A DNA stretch of 64,000 nt from Bolinopsis microptera (Eukaryota > Ctenophora > Tentaculata > Lobata > Bolinopsidae), in assembly GCF_026151205.1 (NCBI RefSeq), contig NC_087073.1, positions 16,883,837 to 16,947,836 on the forward strand, given 5' to 3'. Both the position numbers and the translations under genes were made by a program. How positions within the stretch are numbered: position 1 is the stretch's first letter; each line of letters starts with the position of its first letter. Below, one piece after another: positions 63,863-64,000 of this stretch. Below the pieces are notes generated by a model. It made no database searches. It saw only the letters and a list, made by a program, of their open reading frames with translations, and was not told the origin of the DNA.

Positions 63863-64000
63863 CTGGACAATTGGGGAAGTTAAAATATATTTATCGGTAA
63901 CCAATCGCTGTCTTTAAATGGTGATGATTAAATTTCGGGAGCATCATGAACAAGGATTGTGGCCTTAACTCAATTTATGGGAAAGTCGCAAAACGGGTGC

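Overview
This window is nuclear DNA from an animal. Genes have spliceosomal introns with GT-AG ends, the background is AT-rich and mostly non-coding, and non-LTR, Penelope-like and short inverted-repeat elements are mixed with many minisatellites. Conserved animal genes (TTLL12, GFM2, snurportin-1, an arylsulfatase B-like enzyme, a seven-helix receptor) support Metazoa. The compact or intron-poor TTLL12 and GFM2, the divergent receptor and the element mix suggest an invertebrate, perhaps a non-bilaterian such as a cnidarian. The species cannot be fixed from the sequence alone.

Layout. 0.5-1.7 kb: the last exons of a TBC-domain (Rab-GAP) gene, plus strand, with a minisatellite in an intron. 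2.66-4.58 kb: TTLL12, one coding exon. 5.24-7.56 kb: GFM2, mitochondrial ribosome-recycling GTPase, two exons. 8.93-15.89 kb: snurportin-1, seven exons; its fourth exon end and splice donor are copied six times in a 65-bp tandem array, and its fifth intron carries an antisense non-LTR retrotransposon tail. 17.55-20.55 kb: a minus-strand class A-like receptor in five exons, with a probable glycosylated N-terminus encoded partly by a 9-bp minisatellite just upstream in another frame. 20.8-33 kb: mostly non-coding, with large 23-bp and 13-bp minisatellites, perfect hairpins and two small possible exons.

33-39.4 kb is a transposon island: a Harbinger-like MITE, a roughly 2.1-kb repeat and its inverted deletion derivative, a reverse-transcriptase tail, a tRNA-derived SINE, an intact 229-residue C2H2 finger ORF, and AT-rich arrays. 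42.3-44.7 kb holds exons of an ankyrin-repeat gene, split by a long GT microsatellite. 45.1-50.6 kb is a minus-strand Tx1/L1-like LINE (RT ORF and ORF1) interrupted by a foldback MITE and other repeats, followed by foldback or tandem elements up to 53.5 kb. 56.6-57.3 kb is the GIY-YIG end of a Penelope-like element. 62.65-63.86 kb (minus) is the 3' end of an arylsulfatase B-like gene that continues beyond the right edge.

The host genes are unrelated housekeeping or signalling genes and do not form a functional cluster. No CRISPR, operon or clear new multi-gene system is visible. The most unusual items are the nested inverted element island at 33-39 kb with its free-standing zinc-finger ORF, the tandemly multiplied splice donor in snurportin-1, the minisatellite-coded receptor N-terminus, and several foldback elements built around 11-14-bp tandem repeats. 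All exon boundaries were worked out by hand from splice consensus, phase and similarity to remembered family features; no alignment was run.
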